Source of the DNA: Pseudomonas peli
GTDB taxonomy: Bacteria; Pseudomonadota; Gammaproteobacteria; Pseudomonadales; Pseudomonadaceae
NCBI RefSeq assembly: GCF_900099645.1
Contig: NZ_FMTL01000003.1
Coordinates: forward strand, 62,001-126,000
Direction of reading: 5' to 3'
DNA length: 64,000 bases
Below, one piece after another: positions 9,132 through 17,352 of the stretch; positions within the stretch are counted from its first letter, which is position 1; every line of letters begins with the position of its first letter. Position numbers and translations under genes: made by a program. Below the pieces are notes generated by a model. That model was not told the DNA's origin. It ran no database searches and saw nothing but the letters and a program-made list of their open reading frames with translations.

Positions 9132-10719
9132 GGGCGACCTCCAGCGTTTCTTCCTGCGGTACGCGGCGGCGCAGCTTGTGCGCGGCCAGCAGGGCGAGTG
9201 CGGCTGCAGCGAGCAGGCACAGGTCGGTGCCGGCCACCGGGCCGTTGCCGCTGCGCAAGGTGGCCAGCAGGTGATCGCCGGTGGTCAGCCAGTTGGCCAG
9301 AACGGCCAGCACGGCCAGCAGCGCAATCGCTGTGCATTGCTCGCGCCAGGCGTGCAGGTAACCGAGGCGCGGGTCCTGCATCACGCGCCATACGGCATGG
9401 GCGCTCGCCACGAGCCACAGGGCATAGAAGCTCAGGATTTCGACACGCGCGCGGCCCAGGCCAAATAGCTGCTCTTGCATGGGCAGCCAGCGGTTGGCGA
9501 GCAGAAACGCCAGGGTGGCGAGAATCACCCCGCACACGCCGGCAACACTCAGCGTATCCAGCAGCGAGACGCCGAGATGACCGTGGCGCTGCTGCTTCTT
9601 GCGCCGGGCCTGGGTCCAGAAGAACAGCCCGGTGGCGATCACCACACAACCGCCTAGCCCGCCGAGGAAATACAGCCAGCGCAGGGCGTCGTGGCGGAAT
9701 TGGATGTAGTGCAGGCCGGCGATGAAGTTCCAGGTGTTCACCGTGGCTGAGGCCTGGAAGCGACCTATGACCTCACCGCTGACACTGGCAAAGCGGAAGT
9801 TGTCGATGTCCTTGGTCACGCTGCTGTGGCTGGTGCGGCGCAGCAGCACATTGCCGTTGGCATCCTTGGGATTGTTAACCCGCAGCAGGTACACCGAGCC
9901 CGGCCCCCAATATTGTTCGGCCTTGGTCACCATGGGCTCCAACGGTGCCAGTTCGCCCGGCTGTTTGGCGGCCCGCAGGCGGATGCGGCCGAGTGCTTCA
10001 CCGAGGAAGGCGCGTTCGGCGCTGACGCCGCTTTGCACCTGCTCGCGGTAGGTGTGTTGCGGCGCATCGGGGTAGTAAATGGCGAACGCGACGATCAGCC
10101 CGGACAGGGTGATCAGCAGGTGGAACGGCAGTAGCGCCACGCCGGCTACGTTATGCACATCCAGGGTGCTGCGGCCGAAGGCGCGGTGCAGACGCAGGGT
10201 GAAGAACTCGCTGAACAGCTTGCGGTGGATGACCACGCCGGACACCAGCAGGCAGAGCATGGCCATGCCGGCGATGCCCACCAGCCAGGCACCGATGTTT
10301 TTGTAGCGCAGCGTCAGGTTGTGGTGGAAGGGGTAGATAAAGCCACTGGCCCCCAGGGTCAACGGCTTGGCCAGCGGCTCAAGAGTGATTGGGTTGAACA
10401 GGTCGCGGCTGCTCTTGCGCGACTCTTCGCTGCCGTAAGTGAGGGTCAGAAACGGTGTGCGTTCCAGGGGCAGGATGATGGTCCAGACGGGCGCGTTGGC
10501 GGCGCGTTGTTCCAGCAGTAGGCGAATGTCACGGTCCAGCGACGGCCGCTGCATGCTGTCATCCCAGTGCAGGCGGGTGCTGGGCATCATCCAGCGGTCG
10601 ATTTCCTTATCGAACACCGACAGGCTGCCGGTCCAGAATACGGCGAACAGCAAGACGCCGAGCACCACGCCGGCCCAGGTGTGCAGCTCGCCCATGCGGC
10701 TTCTGAATCCTGTTTTCAT
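9124..10719 (-). CDS. PepSY-associated TM-helix protein (putative ferrisiderophore reductase)
   Basis: The 531-residue protein starts RMGELHTWAGVVLGVLLFAVFWTGS, the first helix of the PepSY_TM family. A periplasmic loop with FIYPFHHNLTLRYKNIGAW, further helices (about 140-165, 195-215, 345-370) and a C-terminal bundle follow. Conserved histidines within helices (LHTW, YPFHHNL, LLPFHLL, LHYIQF) could bind haem. Family members such as FoxB and FegB act in the inner membrane in iron release from siderophores. The ATG overlaps the stop of the upstream DUF3649 gene (ATGA), and its 3' end overlaps DUF3325, so all are co-translated with the receptor. Confidence 0.87.
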   Translation of the reverse strand: MKTGFRSRMGELHTWAGVVLGVLLFAVFWTGSLSVFDKEIDRWMMPSTRLHWDDSMQRPSLDRDIRLLLEQRAANAPVWTIILPLERTPFLTLTYGSEESRKSSRDLFNPITLEPLAKPLTLGASGFIYPFHHNLTLRYKNIGAWLVGIAGMAMLCLLVSGVVIHRKLFSEFFTLRLHRAFGRSTLDVHNVAGVALLPFHLLITLSGLIVAFAIYYPDAPQHTYREQVQSGVSAERAFLGEALGRIRLRAAKQPGELAPLEPMVTKAEQYWGPGSVYLLRVNNPKDANGNVLLRRTSHSSVTKDIDNFRFASVSGEVIGRFQASATVNTWNFIAGLHYIQFRHDALRWLYFLGGLGGCVVIATGLFFWTQARRKKQQRHGHLGVSLLDTLSVAGVCGVILATLAFLLANRWLPMQEQLFGLGRARVEILSFYALWLVASAHAVWRVMQDPRLGYLHAWREQCTAIALLAVLAVLANWLTTGDHLLATLRSGNGPVAGTDLCLLAAAALALLAAHKLRRRVPQEETLEVAHV

Positions 10720-11012
10720 GGGTGCCCCTGCAGCAGCAGGGGCGTGCCCCAGGCCAGCAGGCTCAGCCCGCCGAGCAACAACCAGGCGTTACGCCGGCGC
10801 TCGCAGGAAAAGCCCCAGAGCAGCAACACCAGCAGGTAAATGAAGCCGAGCATGAGCGCCAGCATCACCGCATCGCCCTGACTCATACCGGCCCACCAGG
10901 CCAGCAGGCCGCTCAGACCGACTAGTTGTGCGCTGGCGAAATAGGCCAGCGCACACAGGCCGACAACGTGGGTAGCCGTCGCGGCCGGTTGGATAACATC
11001 GCGCAGGTGCAT
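10716..11012 (-). CDS. DUF3649 small membrane protein of iron-uptake operon
   Basis: The 98-residue protein has three predicted helices (HVVGLCALAYFASAQLVGL; DAVMLALMLGFIYLLVLLLWGF; AWLLLGGLSLLAWGTPLLL), as in DUF3649 proteins, which accompany PepSY proteins in siderophore operons. The ATG at 11012 lies 7 bp after the receptor stop at 11020. A longer reading frame upstream would run antisense-like through the receptor gene and is not used. It overlaps the next gene by 4 bp. Its specific function is unknown; a helper of the PepSY reductase is inferred from the invariant gene order. Confidence 0.8.
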   Translation of the reverse strand: MHLRDVIQPAATATHVVGLCALAYFASAQLVGLSGLLAWWAGMSQGDAVMLALMLGFIYLLVLLLWGFSCERRRNAWLLLGGLSLLAWGTPLLLQGHP

Positions 11013-11019
11013 GACGGCC

Positions 11020-13482
11020 TCACTCGAAGCGGTAGCTGGTGCTGAATTGCAGCGAACGCGGTTCGCCCGGCAGGATGCCGAGGTCATTGGTGGCCGACTC
11101 GTAGTAGGTCTTGTTGCCCAGGTTGCGGGCGTTGAGGGCAAACGCCCAGGGGCCGCGTTCATGGAACAGCCCGGCATCCAGCACGGTGTACGCCGGCAGG
11201 GTGACGGCGTTGGTGGTCGAGGCGAAGGAATCGCCCTGATGGCGCACACCGAGGCCGACGCGCCAGCCGTTACCCAGCTCTTTGACGCCCCACAGGGTGG
11301 CGCTAAAGCGTGGGGCGTTGGCCGCCCGTTTGCCTTCCAGCGGGGTGGCCGGCTGCGTCGGGGTGATCGCCGGTGCCGTGGTGTTGTTTGACTGGGTCAC
11401 CCGTGCATCCAGGTAGGTGAGCCCGCCCTGCAGGCTCAGGCCGTGGCCGAGATCGCCGAGGGCCGACAGCTCGACGCCTTCGGCGGTGATTTCACCGATA
11501 TACAGCGACGGGCCGTTGGGGTCGCTGGGGTCACGGGTCGGTACGTTTTCCTTGATGATCTGGAACAGGCTCAGGCCCAGCTCCAAAGCACCGTCGTTCA
11601 GGCGCAGCTTGCTGCCCAGCTCATAGCTGGTGGTGATCTCCGGCGGCTGGATGGCGTTGCCCGGATCGATTACTCCGGTGGCGCTGCCAGGCTGGTAAGA
11701 ACGTGAGGCGGACAGGTAGTAGGACGACCAGTCATTGGGCTGATAGACCAGGCCGGCACGCGGGCTGCGGTAATCGTCCTCACGGCTGTAATCACTGCCG
11801 ACGCGGTTGTCGAAGTCGCGCTCCAGCTGATCTTCGCGCAGGCCCAGCAGCATCACCCAGTGCTCGTTGAAGCGCATCAGGTCCTGGATGTAGTAGCCGG
11901 CGGTGTGGGTTTCGTAGATGCCATCGCGGCGCACGGAGGCCGCGCTGTAGGGCACGCTCTTGAGCACCGGGTTGTACACCGACAGGTTGTAGGCGGCCGG
12001 CAGGTCGCCGCCGCGTGACAGGGTGTCACGTTCCTCGATGGCGTATTCGGCACCGACCATCAGCTCGTGCTGGATGCCCAGCCACTCGACCTGCTTGCTC
12101 AGCTCCAGCTTGTTGGCCAGGTCGGTCTGCTGGCTGTCGAAGTTGCTGCGCGACAGGCGCACGGTGGGCGTGGCGGTGTTGAGCAGCAGGCGGTTGACGG
12201 TGGTCTGGTTACGTTCAAGGTCCAGGGTGCGGTAGCTCAGGGTGTTGCGCAGTTGCAGGCTGTCGCTCAGGTCCACCTTGAGGTCGGCCTGGAAGGTGCT
12301 GTCAGCGCTGGTGCCGCTGTCGTTGTCGCCGGGGTTGGCCGAGCCGTAATAGGTCGAGCGCGAGACATCCGCCGGCTTGCCGTTGATGCCGGGAATACCG
12401 GCATCAAACACGCGCTCATCGGCCAGGTGCTGGGCGCGCAGGTCGAGGGTCACGTCATCGTTGACACGCAGGGTGGAAGCCAGCGCCACGCCGTGCTTCT
12501 TGTACCAGACCTCGTCGCGGTACGAGTCGCCCTCATCGGCCATGGCATTGATGCGCACCTGCACCGCTTCGTTCAGCGGCTGGTTGACGTCGAGGGTCAG
12601 GCGCCGGGCGTCGTAGGAACCCAGGCTGGCGGCCAGGTCAGTCTGCGCCTGCGAGTGCGGGCGCTTGCTCACCAGGTTGATCAAGCCACCGGCCGAGCCC
12701 CGGCCGTAGAGCACGCCGCTGGGGCCTTTGACCACTTCGACCTGCTCCAGGTTGAAGGTGTCGCGGAAGCTGTTGCCGCCATCGCGCATGCCGTCCACAT
12801 AGGTATCAGAAATAGCCGAGAAGCCACGGATGACGAACTGCTCACGAATGCCTTCACCGGTGCTGCTGGTCACGCCTGGGGTGTAGGCCAGGGCTTCTTT
12901 GATCGAACGCGCGCCGCGATCACGCAGCACAGTGGCTGGCACCGCATCGACCGTCTGCGGTACATCCAGCGAGTCGGCATCGGAGCGGGTGGCGCTGCTC
13001 ACCGGCACGCTGCTCTGGTAACGGCTGGCCTTGCCGGAAATGGTCATCGCGGGCAGTTCGGTGCGGGCCGCTGCGTTGTTCGTTTGCGCGGGTGCGGGCC
13101 GCAGCACATAACCACCGGCCTCTACCTGCACAGCCTGCAAGCCGGTACCGGCCAGCAGCGCCGCCAGGGCTTCGGGCACGGTGTAGTGGCCTTGAAGACC
13201 TGCGGTTACCTTGTCGGCCGTTTGCTCGGCGGTAAAGCTGAGCAACAGGTTGGCGCTGCTTGACAGGCTGCGCAGCGCCGGTGCCAAAGGCCCGGCGGCA
13301 ATCGCGAAGGCCTGCTGCGCTTGCTGTTGGGCCGGCGCGCTGTCTGCGGCCAAGGCCACGCCCGGCAGTTGCTGGAGGGCCAGGCTGCAGGCCAGGGCCA
13401 AGAGCAGGCGGCCACTCGGCCGCTGTTGGAGGTTGCGCGCGGTGTGACGCGGCGGCGTCACGGGGCGATTGACACGGTGCAT
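11020..13482 (-). CDS. TonB-dependent siderophore receptor with N-terminal signalling (STN) domain
   Basis: The 820-residue outer-membrane protein begins with a long signal peptide (LLLALACSLALQQLPGVALA near residues 25-45), followed by an STN secretin/TonB short N-terminal domain (about 55-130) that contacts FecR-type anti-sigma factors. A TonB box-like segment, a plug domain with DAVPATVLRDRGARSIKEAL, and a 22-strand barrel ending in an aromatic residue (SYRFE, with Phe penultimate) follow. It belongs to the ferrichrome/ferrioxamine/pyoverdine receptor group; the siderophore cannot be assigned. The ATG at 13482 has an AGGAG site 6 bp upstream, so an upstream extension was rejected. The preceding fecR-fecI pair supports cell-surface signalling. 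Confidence 0.92.
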   Translation of the reverse strand: MHRVNRPVTPPRHTARNLQQRPSGRLLLALACSLALQQLPGVALAADSAPAQQQAQQAFAIAAGPLAPALRSLSSSANLLLSFTAEQTADKVTAGLQGHYTVPEALAALLAGTGLQAVQVEAGGYVLRPAPAQTNNAAARTELPAMTISGKASRYQSSVPVSSATRSDADSLDVPQTVDAVPATVLRDRGARSIKEALAYTPGVTSSTGEGIREQFVIRGFSAISDTYVDGMRDGGNSFRDTFNLEQVEVVKGPSGVLYGRGSAGGLINLVSKRPHSQAQTDLAASLGSYDARRLTLDVNQPLNEAVQVRINAMADEGDSYRDEVWYKKHGVALASTLRVNDDVTLDLRAQHLADERVFDAGIPGINGKPADVSRSTYYGSANPGDNDSGTSADSTFQADLKVDLSDSLQLRNTLSYRTLDLERNQTTVNRLLLNTATPTVRLSRSNFDSQQTDLANKLELSKQVEWLGIQHELMVGAEYAIEERDTLSRGGDLPAAYNLSVYNPVLKSVPYSAASVRRDGIYETHTAGYYIQDLMRFNEHWVMLLGLREDQLERDFDNRVGSDYSREDDYRSPRAGLVYQPNDWSSYYLSASRSYQPGSATGVIDPGNAIQPPEITTSYELGSKLRLNDGALELGLSLFQIIKENVPTRDPSDPNGPSLYIGEITAEGVELSALGDLGHGLSLQGGLTYLDARVTQSNNTTAPAITPTQPATPLEGKRAANAPRFSATLWGVKELGNGWRVGLGVRHQGDSFASTTNAVTLPAYTVLDAGLFHERGPWAFALNARNLGNKTYYESATNDLGILPGEPRSLQFSTSYRFE

Positions 13483-13604
13483 GGGGGCTCCTGGCACAGA
13501 AAGCGAATAAAATTCTTGCTGTGTAGGTGCCGCGAGAATCGCAATCGGGCAGTGCGTGGCTGAATTATTTTTCGCCGCGCTCAATCAGCATCAGGGGCGT
13601 GGGT

Positions 13605-14636
13605 TCAAACGGCCTTTTCGATCAGCACCCAGTAGCGGCTGCGCGTGCGCACCTGCACCGGCAGCACGCTGGGCAGGGTGGCGAGAATGCGATCGCTGTC
13701 GTGCACCGGGAACACCCCGGACAGGCGCAACCCGGCCACGTGCGGATCGCAGCGCAGCATCCCGGGACGGTAACGATCAAGCTCGGCGATAAATTCGCCC
13801 AGGGGCATGTCGTCGGCAATGATCTGCCCGCGGGTCCAGGCCAGGTCAGCCTCATGCAATGGGCGCAGCGGGTCGATATGGGTGCGGCTGAAGCCGGTGC
13901 GTTGCCCAGCCAGCAGCACCTGCACACGGTCACTGCGGATCGGGTGGAGCTGTACGGCACTTTCCTGCACGGCCACCTGGGTGTGGCCGTCGTCCTGGCG
14001 CACGCTGAAACGCGTGCCCAGCGCACGGATGCGCCCTTGTGCGGTCTGCACCTCCAACGGACGTGGATCGACAGGCTGCAGGCCTTGAGCCGCAGCGGTG
14101 ACGACCATGATTTCGCCCGCGCGCAGGTGCAGCAGGCGGGTCTGCGCATCGAACTGCAAATCGAGCGCCGTGGCGGTGTTGAGCGTGACGCGGGTGCCGT
14201 CGCTGAGGGTCACGCGGCGTTGCTCGCCCGTGCCGGTGCGGTGTTCGGCCAGCTGTTCCTGCCAGGTGTTGGTGCGGCTGGCCAGCAGCCCAGAGCCGGC
14301 CAGCAACCCACCCCAGAACAGCGAGCGCAGCAGCGTGCGGCGGCTGGCCTGAGCGGTTTGGCGGGCATAGGGCGAGAGCGTCTGGTAGGCACTCTTGGCC
14401 GGCAATGCCTTGAGCCGTCCGGTCATGGCCTCGATATGCCGCCAGGCGCGTTCGTGCTCAGGGCTGGCCGCGCGCCAGGTCTGCCAAGCCAGCTGCTCCT
14501 GCGCGCTGGTTGCGCCGGACATCAGCAATGTCAGCCATTCCACTGCCTGGTCGGCCACGGCTGCGCTGATAGGCTGGCCTTCGGCCAAGAGCCTGGCGGG
14601 TGTGTTGGGGTAAACCGCGCTGTGCTGTCCGTTCAT
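13605..14636 (-). CDS. FecR family anti-sigma / sigma regulator
   Basis: The 343-residue protein has an N-terminal FecR_N (DUF4880) cytoplasmic domain (AVEWLTLLMSG, then EHERAWRHIEAM), a single transmembrane segment near residues 105-122 (LLRSLFWGGLLAGSGLLA), and a periplasmic FecR domain (TLSDGTRVTLNTATALDLQF). It relays occupancy of the TonB receptor's STN domain to the ECF sigma factor. The C-terminal part after about residue 245 is the secretin/STN-like domain typical of family members. The ATG at 14636 begins one base after the sigma-factor stop codon. The receptor gene follows after 122 bp. Confidence 0.92.
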   Translation of the reverse strand: MNGQHSAVYPNTPARLLAEGQPISAAVADQAVEWLTLLMSGATSAQEQLAWQTWRAASPEHERAWRHIEAMTGRLKALPAKSAYQTLSPYARQTAQASRRTLLRSLFWGGLLAGSGLLASRTNTWQEQLAEHRTGTGEQRRVTLSDGTRVTLNTATALDLQFDAQTRLLHLRAGEIMVVTAAAQGLQPVDPRPLEVQTAQGRIRALGTRFSVRQDDGHTQVAVQESAVQLHPIRSDRVQVLLAGQRTGFSRTHIDPLRPLHEADLAWTRGQIIADDMPLGEFIAELDRYRPGMLRCDPHVAGLRLSGVFPVHDSDRILATLPSVLPVQVRTRSRYWVLIEKAV

Positions 14637-14637
14637 G

Positions 14638-15147
14638 TCAGCTGGCCAGGGCAAACAGGTATTGGCGGTTGGCGCGCATCAGGTACTGCTTCACCGAGCT
14701 GCTGGACACGCCCAGGCGTTCGGCGATCTCGGCATAGCTAAGTTCTTCCAGGTGGGCGAGCAGGAAGGCTTCCTTGACCTGGGCCGGCAGACCGTCGAGG
14801 GCGCTGTCGATCTGGCGCAGGGTTTCCAGTGCCTGCAGCTGTTCTTCCGGCGAGGGATAAACCGCTTCCGGCAGGCTGGCGAGCACTTCAAGGTAGGCGT
14901 CTTCCAGGCGCTGGCGGCGATGGCGATGGGCAATCAGCCGGCGCGCAATGGTCGCCAGAAAGGGCCGGGGCTCGCGAATCTCACTGGCCTGACCGGAATG
15001 AATGACGCTGACGAAGGTGTCCTGGGCCAGGTCTGCGGCAGCAAAGGTGTCGTTCAGCTTGCGCCGCAACCAGCCTTCCAGCCAGCCGTGGTGCTGGCGG
15101 TAGAGCGTTTCGAGGTCGGTAGACAGGTCAAATTCAGAGGCGGGCAC
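14638..15147 (-). CDS. FecI-type ECF RNA polymerase sigma factor
   Basis: The 169-residue protein contains sigma region 2 (LYRQHHGWLEGWLRRKL, then DLAQDTFVSVI) and region 4 (ALDGLPAQVKEAFLLAHLEELSYAEIAERLGVSSSSVKQYL), in the iron-starvation FecI subgroup. It should direct RNA polymerase to the downstream receptor promoter once the siderophore is sensed. The start is a GTG at 15147 preceded by GGAG; no ATG fits. A Fur box at 15188-15206, about 40 bp upstream, predicts repression under iron sufficiency. Confidence 0.92.
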   Translation of the reverse strand: MPASEFDLSTDLETLYRQHHGWLEGWLRRKLNDTFAAADLAQDTFVSVIHSGQASEIREPRPFLATIARRLIAHRHRRQRLEDAYLEVLASLPEAVYPSPEEQLQALETLRQIDSALDGLPAQVKEAFLLAHLEELSYAEIAERLGVSSSSVKQYLMRANRQYLFALAS

Positions 15148-15187
15148 AGTGAGCTCCGGTCAGCCGGATGGCTACTCAGGCGCACAT

Positions 15188-15206
15188 GATAATTATTATT
15201 ATTAAA
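15188..15206 (-). promoter_or_regulatory. Fur box
   Basis: Read on the plus strand, GATAATTATTATTATTAAA matches 14 of 19 positions of the GATAATGATAATCATTATC consensus. It sits 41 bp upstream of the fecI-type start codon, in the expected promoter interval. Confidence 0.75.
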
Positions 15207-15252
15207 AACTCAATGCTGCCGGTGACGTGTGCCCCGGCAGCTGATCAGCGGA

Positions 15253-15274
15253 CGGCGCTCACGCGTCAGCGCCG
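15253..15274 (-). terminator. Possible terminator hairpin
   Basis: CGGCGCT (15253-15259) and AGCGCCG (15268-15274) form a perfect stem just past the minus-strand stop at 15283. There is no T-run, so it may only stabilise the 3' end. Confidence 0.35.
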
Positions 15275-15282
15275 CAGTGTTC

Positions 15283-16596
15283 TTAACGCAGCTTTTCCAG
15301 CATCTGGTAGTACCACATGCCGGCGGCCAGCATCGGGTTGCCGAACACATCCCCCAACGGCACTTTGATGTGTTTGCAGGCGGCGAAGGTGTCGTAGTGA
15401 CCCAGGGTGCCGGTCAGCGCGTTGGCCATGATCTCGCCCATGATGTGGGTGGTGGCGATGCCGTGGCCGGAGTAACCCTGGCAGTACCAGACGTTGTCCG
15501 AGAGCTTGCCCAGCTGCGGGATGCGGTTGATCACGATGCCCATGGCGCAGCTCCACTGGAAGTCGATGTCGACGCCCTTGAGCTGCGGGAAGGTCTGCTC
15601 GATGCCGGGGCGCAGCTCGGCGGCGATATCCCGCGAGTCGCGCCCGGAGTAGTTGCAGCCACCGCCGAACAGCAGGCGTCCGTCGGCGGTCATGCGGTAG
15701 TAGTCGAGGACGAAACGGCAGTCGTACACGGCCAGGTCCTGCGGATTGATTTCTTTCGCCAGCTCACCCAGTGGCGCGGTAGTGACGATGCCGCCCATGG
15801 CCGGGAAGATCATGCCCTTGAGCTTTTTCGGCTCCAGCTTGTGGTACACGTCGCCGGCCAGCAGCACCTGCTTGGCGTTGATTCGGCCTTGGGCGGTGAA
15901 CACCGCCGGCTTGGCGCCGTGGACAATCTCCAGCACTTCAGAGTGCTCGAAAATCAGCGCGCCCAGGCTGGCGGCGGCCTTGGCCTCCCCGATGCACAGG
16001 TTGAGCGGGTGCAGGTGCATATTGCGGGTGTTCTTCAGCGCGCCGCTGTACAGGTCGCTGGCCAGGTGGCTGCGCACGCCGGCGCGGTCGAGCAGGGTCA
16101 CGTCAGCGCCCATGCCGCGACGCTGCGCTTCGGCGTAGGTGGCTTCCAGCTCCTGCATGTGCGTGGGCTTCATCGCCGCGTGCAGGTGGCCGTGCTTGAG
16201 GTCGCATTGGATGCCGTACTTTTCCACGCGATTCTTGATGATCTCGTGACCGCGCCAGCGCAGGTGCCAGATAAAGTCTTCGACTTCCTCACCGAGGGTG
16301 TTGCGCATCTGCTTGGTCATTGCCGCATCGCCCGACAGGCTGCCAGTGACCTGGCCGCCGTTGCGCCCGGTCGCACCCCAGCCGATCTTGTTGGCTTCGA
16401 CAATCGCCACCTTGAGGCCGCGCTCGGCCAGCTCCACGGCAGACGCCACGCCGGTAAAACCGCCGCCGATGATCACCACATCGACGTTGACCTCGCCTTG
16501 CAGGGTCGGGTAATCGGTTTCTTCATTGAGGGTGGCGCTGTAGTAGGACGGGCAGCGCACAGCGGCGGGCGTTGCAGGTTTGAGGGCGGCATTCAT
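15283..16596 (-). CDS. FAD-dependent oxidase, gamma-glutamylputrescine oxidase (PuuB/PauB)-like
   Basis: The 437-residue protein is a DAO-fold flavoenzyme. The FAD dinucleotide motif is VVIIGGGFTGVASAVELAERG near residue 40, followed by IGWGATGRNGGQV, diagnostic of the PuuB group, and a C-terminal NVWYCQGYSGHGIATTHIMG that closes around the flavin. Relatives oxidise gamma-glutamylated polyamines or other secondary amines to aldehyde and H2O2. No polyamine-ligase or dehydrogenase gene is adjacent here, so the substrate is uncertain. AGGAAG precedes the ATG by about 7 bp. A 48-residue reading frame lies just upstream on the same strand. Confidence 0.85.
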   Translation of the reverse strand: MNAALKPATPAAVRCPSYYSATLNEETDYPTLQGEVNVDVVIIGGGFTGVASAVELAERGLKVAIVEANKIGWGATGRNGGQVTGSLSGDAAMTKQMRNTLGEEVEDFIWHLRWRGHEIIKNRVEKYGIQCDLKHGHLHAAMKPTHMQELEATYAEAQRRGMGADVTLLDRAGVRSHLASDLYSGALKNTRNMHLHPLNLCIGEAKAAASLGALIFEHSEVLEIVHGAKPAVFTAQGRINAKQVLLAGDVYHKLEPKKLKGMIFPAMGGIVTTAPLGELAKEINPQDLAVYDCRFVLDYYRMTADGRLLFGGGCNYSGRDSRDIAAELRPGIEQTFPQLKGVDIDFQWSCAMGIVINRIPQLGKLSDNVWYCQGYSGHGIATTHIMGEIMANALTGTLGHYDTFAACKHIKVPLGDVFGNPMLAAGMWYYQMLEKLR

Positions 16597-16634
16597 AAGC
16601 AGCTTCCTGGTAGACGACGGGAATGGACAGAGGG

Positions 16635-16781
16635 TCAGGGCTGAGCGGTCCAGTCATCCGGCGGGCGCGCGTGGCGGCAATGCCACAACGCCCAGAACGC
16701 CAGGGTATGCGGCAGTTTGACCTGGTCACGCGGCGCGGCTGCGTGCAGGGGAACGGGGGAAAACACATGAGAAGAGCGCAT
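16635..16781 (-). CDS. Possible 48-residue protein of unknown function
   Basis: An ATG at 16781 opens a 48-codon frame ending TGA at 16635, 38 bp before the PuuB-like start. The product begins MRSSHVFSPVPLHAAAPRDQ, then VKLPHTLAFWALWHCRHARP, and ends PDDWTAQP. The composition (LPHTLAFWALWHCRHARPPDDW) reads like a genuine folded or amphipathic segment, with high-GC third positions as in neighbouring genes. The ribosome site is weak. It could be a leader peptide or small co-transcribed protein of the oxidase gene; I do not recognise a family. Confidence 0.45.
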   Translation of the reverse strand: MRSSHVFSPVPLHAAAPRDQVKLPHTLAFWALWHCRHARPPDDWTAQP

Positions 16782-16870
16782 GGCCACAAGGTTCACACAG
16801 GGCCATGCGTTGGTTAAATGCGGTTTTTTACATGCTTGGTTGCTGTTGGGCTAAACATTACGCGCGTTCC

Positions 16871-17275
16871 TCAGCCACCGCGTAACTGCGCCATCACCCG
16901 CTCGGCATTCTCGGCGCAGGGCATGCCCTCGGGTTTGCTTTCGATGCTGGCGATGATGCCCAGCAGTTGCGCCTTGTTCTGCGCCAGCCGTTGCTGCATG
17001 GCCTCGATTTCACCGACCTTGCGCTGCAGGCTGGCCAGCAGCTCCGCGTGCGCCAGGCCCTGTGAGTCGCCTTGCGGCAGCAGCCGGCGGATTTCGTCGA
17101 GGCTGAATCCGGCTTGCTGCGCGCAGCTGATGATGCCCAGGGTCTGCACCGCCTGTTCCGGGTAGCGGCGGTAGCCGTTGGCCTGACGTTGGGCGCTGAT
17201 CAACCCACTGGCCTCATAGAAGCGAATGCGCGACGCCGCCAGCCCGGTACGGCTGGCCAGTTCACCGATTTTCAT
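16871..17275 (-). CDS. MerR family transcriptional regulator
   Basis: The 134-residue protein has the N-terminal MerR winged helix (MKIGELASRTGLAASRIRFYEASGLI, then GYRRYPEQAV), a linking helix, and a coiled-coil dimerisation helix at about 75-112 (LLASLQRKVGEIEAMQQRLAQNK). Cysteines are at about 51 and 120; no metal-binding pair as in MerR/CueR is evident, so it may sense an organic or redox signal. It diverges from the old-yellow-enzyme gene at 17353 and the shared intergenic region carries a MerR-type promoter with a central palindrome (17294-17324). Confidence 0.9.
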   Translation of the reverse strand: MKIGELASRTGLAASRIRFYEASGLISAQRQANGYRRYPEQAVQTLGIISCAQQAGFSLDEIRRLLPQGDSQGLAHAELLASLQRKVGEIEAMQQRLAQNKAQLLGIIASIESKPEGMPCAENAERVMAQLRGG

Positions 17276-17293
17276 CCTAACTACTCCGGGCTA

Positions 17294-17324
17294 TTGACCT
17301 TAAAGTTGACTTTAACCTTAGCCT
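17294..17324 (+). promoter_or_regulatory. MerR-type promoter with 19-bp spacer and operator dyad
   Basis: A -35-like TTGACC (17294-17299) and a -10-like TAGCCT (17319-17324) are separated by 19 bp. The spacer contains the perfect palindrome TTAAAGT-TG-ACTTTAA (17300-17315). An over-long spacer with a centred dyad is the classical MerR-family arrangement; the promoter reads toward the flavoenzyme gene. Confidence 0.78.
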
Positions 17325-17352
17325 TGCTCCACCTGCTACCTCGGAGTACGCC

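Noticed and set aside
12067-13263. 398-codon plus-strand frame opposite the TonB receptor gene
   Set aside because: It is an antisense shadow of a clearly coding gene, has no ribosome site and its composition is that of reverse-complement high-GC codons.
15229-16644. 471-codon plus-strand frame opposite the PuuB-like gene
   Set aside because: Opposite strand has intact FAD motifs; this frame has no domain signal.
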